A stretch of DNA of 49,816 nucleotides from assembly GCA_009782385.1 (NCBI GenBank), contig WRJE01000008.1, positions 1 through 49,816 of the forward strand, written 5' to 3'. The notes beneath the pieces are model-generated. The model was not told the origin of the DNA. It made no database searches and saw nothing but the letters and a program-made list of their open reading frames with translations. Source of the DNA: Oscillospiraceae bacterium (lineage in GTDB: Bacteria; Bacillota; Clostridia; Oscillospirales; UBA929). Below, piece by piece: positions 47,732 through 49,816 of this stretch (position 1 is its first letter; each line of letters opens with the position of its first letter). A program made the position numbers and the translations under genes.

Positions 47732-48748
47732 ATGAAACGTATCACAAGTATACTTTTAATTCTTCTTATTACCCTGTCTCTTTTTGCCGGATGTACCCCC
47801 AAAGCACAGCAGAACGAGACAGTGCTTCCCTACAATGCCGATAATGCTGATAAAACCGATAATGCCGATAACGTTGACATTAACGATATCGGCACACAAC
47901 GGCAGGCTATGCCCCTCATATGGCAGGTCACCGATACAAGCGGGCAAATTATGTACTTGTTCGGGTCAATACACGCCGCTGACAGCGTACTGTATCCCTT
48001 GCCGCCAACAATAATGAACGCTTTTGAGAGCAGTGATTATGTGGCGGTTGAGGTTGATGTGAACGCTTTTGAGAATGATTTTGATGCCCAGATGGCAATG
48101 TCACTCCGAATGATGTACCAAGACGGAAAATTGATAGATGATGATATAGGTTCGGAACTCCACGAGAGGGCAAAAGACGTTTTTACAGAACACGAGCCGC
48201 TTTTAGATTTAGGGTTTCCACTTGAAATGCTCGACCTCTTTAAGCCTTATATGTGGACATCACTGTTAACGAGTATCATTGTAAGCAAATCCGGCCTGTC
48301 GGAAGAATACGGATTGGATAAATATTTTCTGACCGAAGCGGCGGCACGCGGCAAGAGTATACTTGAAATTGAATCTATGGATGAGCAGTTAGATATAATA
48401 TTGGGGTTTTCAATGCCGTTGCAGTCTCTTCTGTTGGAGAGCGCGTTGAATATTGACAAGTCCGCCAACGAAATTAGCGAACTCTACAACCTTTGGAAGC
48501 AGGGCAATGAATCGGGTATTGAGGCGGTATTGAGTTCGGAACTGGAAGATATACCCGAACATCTCGCCGCCGAATACAATGCCGCGCTGATGACTAAGCG
48601 TAATTTGAAAATGGCGGAAGCGGCAAAACGGTATATGTCCGAGGGAAAAAACGTGTTTTACATAGTCGGAATCGCGCATATGCTCGGCGGCAACGGTATT
48701 ATCGCGCTGCTCAGGCAAAGCGGATATACGGTAGAATTATTGCAGTAA
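47732..48748 (+). CDS. TraB/GumN family lipoprotein
   Basis: 338 residues. A lipoprotein signal peptide ends in LSLFAGC, so Cys20 would be lipidated and the protein anchored outside. After an Asn/Asp-rich linker (NADNADKTDNADNVDIND) comes the TraB/GumN (Tiki-like) domain: YLFGSIHAADSVLYPLP, AVEVD and the C-terminal FYIVGIAHMLGGNGIIALL. The GSIHAA and GIAHMLGG motifs hold the predicted metal-binding residues of this protease-like fold. Six bases after the DivIVA-like gene, so cotranscribed. Substrate unknown. Confidence 0.92.
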   Translation: MKRITSILLILLITLSLFAGCTPKAQQNETVLPYNADNADKTDNADNVDINDIGTQRQAMPLIWQVTDTSGQIMYLFGSIHAADSVLYPLPPTIMNAFESSDYVAVEVDVNAFENDFDAQMAMSLRMMYQDGKLIDDDIGSELHERAKDVFTEHEPLLDLGFPLEMLDLFKPYMWTSLLTSIIVSKSGLSEEYGLDKYFLTEAAARGKSILEIESMDEQLDIILGFSMPLQSLLLESALNIDKSANEISELYNLWKQGNESGIEAVLSSELEDIPEHLAAEYNAALMTKRNLKMAEAAKRYMSEGKNVFYIVGIAHMLGGNGIIALLRQSGYTVELLQ

Positions 48749-48785
48749 TCGACCGCACACGCCCGTGATGTTAAGGTTTTGCCCT

Positions 48786-49322
48786 CTACAGCAATTTCTG
48801 CACCCTTTTATATAGTATAAACGCCAAAATACAGTTTCCAAACGATTTTATCAAATTGAACGGCACGATTACCGGGATTAGCATACCCGCTACATCTCTC
48901 AACGAAGCGTGGGGGATAAACAGCGGCACAACGACAAGATTGAGCGGAATCATAATCACCGTGCTGGTCAACGCCCCAACAATCAGCGCGATAACCGCAC
49001 CCGAAAGGGTGCGTTTGTTTTGGTATATCAGCGAAGCGACAAAAACCATCAAGCCGGTCGAAACAAAGTGCATGATGAATCCCATCCACCCGCTTGCGGC
49101 ACTGACGGTCAACGCCTGAATGACACACGCCACGAACACCAGCACAAGTCCCGGCAGCGTTCCGTAAAATAACGCGCCGATAAGCAGAGGGATGTCGGCG
49201 GGGTCATACTCCATATGCGGAGCGGCGGGGAAGATTGGGAATCGGATTAAATACACCAACACAACGGCTACCGCCGCCAACAGACCGATGCCTGTTATGG
49301 TTCTGAGTTTGTCTTTGGACAT
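48786..49322 (-). CDS. ribU: ECF transporter S component, probably riboflavin-specific (RibU)
   Basis: 178 residues with about six hydrophobic segments. FPAAPHMEYDPADIPLLIGALFYG is the RibU-type substrate region, followed by GFIMHFVSTGLMVFVASLIY. The S component binds riboflavin in the membrane and works with a shared ECF energising module that is not in the window. The FMN riboswitch directly upstream supports the riboflavin assignment over other vitamins. Ribosome site AGGAGG. Confidence 0.93.
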   Translation of the reverse strand: MSKDKLRTITGIGLLAAVAVVLVYLIRFPIFPAAPHMEYDPADIPLLIGALFYGTLPGLVLVFVACVIQALTVSAASGWMGFIMHFVSTGLMVFVASLIYQNKRTLSGAVIALIVGALTSTVIMIPLNLVVVPLFIPHASLRDVAGMLIPVIVPFNLIKSFGNCILAFILYKRVQKLL

Positions 49323-49333
49323 AAAAATACCTC

Positions 49334-49513
49334 CTTCTCGTATCCGGACTTTTCACTGTTCCCGCAAAGGGAATAAATCCTTTTGCTTGAAAACAGCGAC
49401 TTACCGTCGGCATCGGAATCTCACCGAATTCAACCTTATATAAGGCTCGCGGGCTTGCCACGGTAAAACCGTGTATAACCGCCGGTGGGGAGTTTCACCC
49501 CGCCCCGAAAGAC
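49334..49513 (-). promoter_or_regulatory. FMN riboswitch (RFN element)
   Basis: On the minus strand: TTCGGGGCGGGGTGAAACTCCCCACCGGCGGT at the 5' side, the two internal stem-loops, GAATTCGGTGAGATTCCGATGCCGACGGT, and the closing GTCCGGATACGAGAAG. These are the conserved RFN blocks. It ends next to the ribU ribosome site (AAGGAGG), so control is probably at translation initiation, since no clear terminator is seen. Confidence 0.95.
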
Positions 49514-49524
49514 TTGTTGAGGGT

Positions 49525-49554
49525 ATTATAACACTGAGAGCGAGCGAGTGTCAA
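49525..49554 (-). promoter_or_regulatory. Promoter of the FMN-riboswitch/ribU transcript
   Basis: TTGACA, 18 bases, TATAAT on the minus strand. The TGA of the yebC stop codon lies inside the -35 hexamer (TCTTGACA). Confidence 0.85.
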
Positions 49555-49816
49555 GAGGGATTTGACGCGGGTTCATAATTATGCCAGACATTCTGCACAT
49601 CATCGTTGTCCTCGAGCATTTCGAGGAGTTTATCCATCTTCTTGATGTCATCGGGGTCGGTCAAAGTTATATAATTCTGCGGAATCATCTCAACCTCCGC
49701 GCTGATATAAGCATAGCCGCGCGATTCCATAGCGTCTCGTACCGCGCTGAAATCATCGGGCGCGGTCGTTATCTCGTGCGTGCCGTCACTTGAATTGAAG
49801 TCGTCCGCCCCGCATT
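49551..49816 (-). CDS. yebC: YebC/PmpR family protein, 3' end only
   Basis: Partial: the window cuts the gene, so the track misses it. The visible ~87 C-terminal residues read GADDFNSSDGTHEITTAPDDF, then SAEVEMIPQNYITL and KKMDKLLEMLEDNDDVQNVWHNYE, the third-domain pattern of YebC proteins. YebC members act as transcription factors or, as shown for some, relieve ribosome stalling at proline runs. Its stop codon overlaps the ribU -35 box. Confidence 0.93.
   Translation of the reverse strand, partial: CGADDFNSSDGTHEITTAPDDFSAVRDAMESRGYAYISAEVEMIPQNYITLTDPDDIKKMDKLLEMLEDNDDVQNVWHNYEPASNPS

Overview
The window is about 50 kb of a low-to-mid GC Gram-positive chromosome, most likely an anaerobic Clostridia/Oscillospiraceae-type Firmicute. 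The evidence is strong AGGAGG ribosome sites, TTGACA/TATAAT promoters, a tRNA-dependent amidotransferase set (gatB, gatC) next to aspS, a NifS/NifU iron-sulfur pair, lexA, an FMN-riboswitch-controlled ECF S-component, SLH and CsaB cell-wall anchoring proteins, and a sortase-type thioester adhesin. No phage, plasmid, CRISPR or rRNA genes are visible. All identifications come from reading motifs; no database was searched.

Layout. 1-2.5 kb (minus): tandem S8 peptidases, the upstream one lacking a normal start codon. 2.6-3.1 kb (plus): unknown small protein with an Arg/Phe-rich tail. 3.1-6.5 kb (minus): acyl carrier protein, deoC, pyridoxamine kinase, SprA-like metallopeptidase, pyruvyl transferase. 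6.6-8.9 kb (minus): icd-like dehydrogenase and an SLH protein. 9.0-10.4 kb: YjbQ, HicAB and a small hypothetical. 10.6-21.4 kb (minus): aspS-gatC-(HD-GYP, serine hydrolase, DUF3795)-gatA-like-gatB-HPP-MmeI-like methyltransferase. 21.5-21.9 kb: a compact convergent-promoter locus with a 27-residue hydrophobic peptide that looks like an unannotated type I toxin-antitoxin. 22-28 kb: a copper-amine-oxidase-like-domain protein and a 1462-residue adhesin. 28-33.4 kb (minus): AraC regulator, RelB/PIN module, nifU, DUF3795, HepT/MNT module, nifS, lexA. 33.5 kb: tRNA-Tyr. 34-48.7 kb (plus): CoA transferase, P-type ATPase, VapBC-like pair, a TIM-barrel-like unknown, nitroreductase, LRR protein, epimerase, a glycosyltransferase-CsaB fusion, hydrolase, thioredoxin, DivIVA-like coiled-coil protein and TraB/GumN lipoprotein. 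48.8-49.8 kb (minus): RibU-like transporter under an FMN riboswitch, and the 3' end of yebC.

How the parts relate. The GT4-CsaB fusion probably makes and pyruvylates the secondary wall polymer that SLH domains bind, and an SLH protein is encoded in the same window. NifS and NifU would build Fe-S clusters. AspRS with GatB/GatC suggests tRNA-dependent Asn/Gln formation, but the only GatA homologue here has lost the amidase Lys and nucleophilic Ser and carries two inserted palindromic repeats.

The most notable items are the candidate type I toxin-antitoxin locus at 21.59-21.90 kb, the GatA pseudoenzyme, a 143-bp MITE with 22-bp terminal repeats and 9-bp target duplications at 45.4 kb, a dispersed TGTAGGG/CCCTACA palindrome family with covarying cores, an MmeI-like protein without its nuclease domain, and the density of toxin-antitoxin modules (four type II pairs plus the type I candidate).
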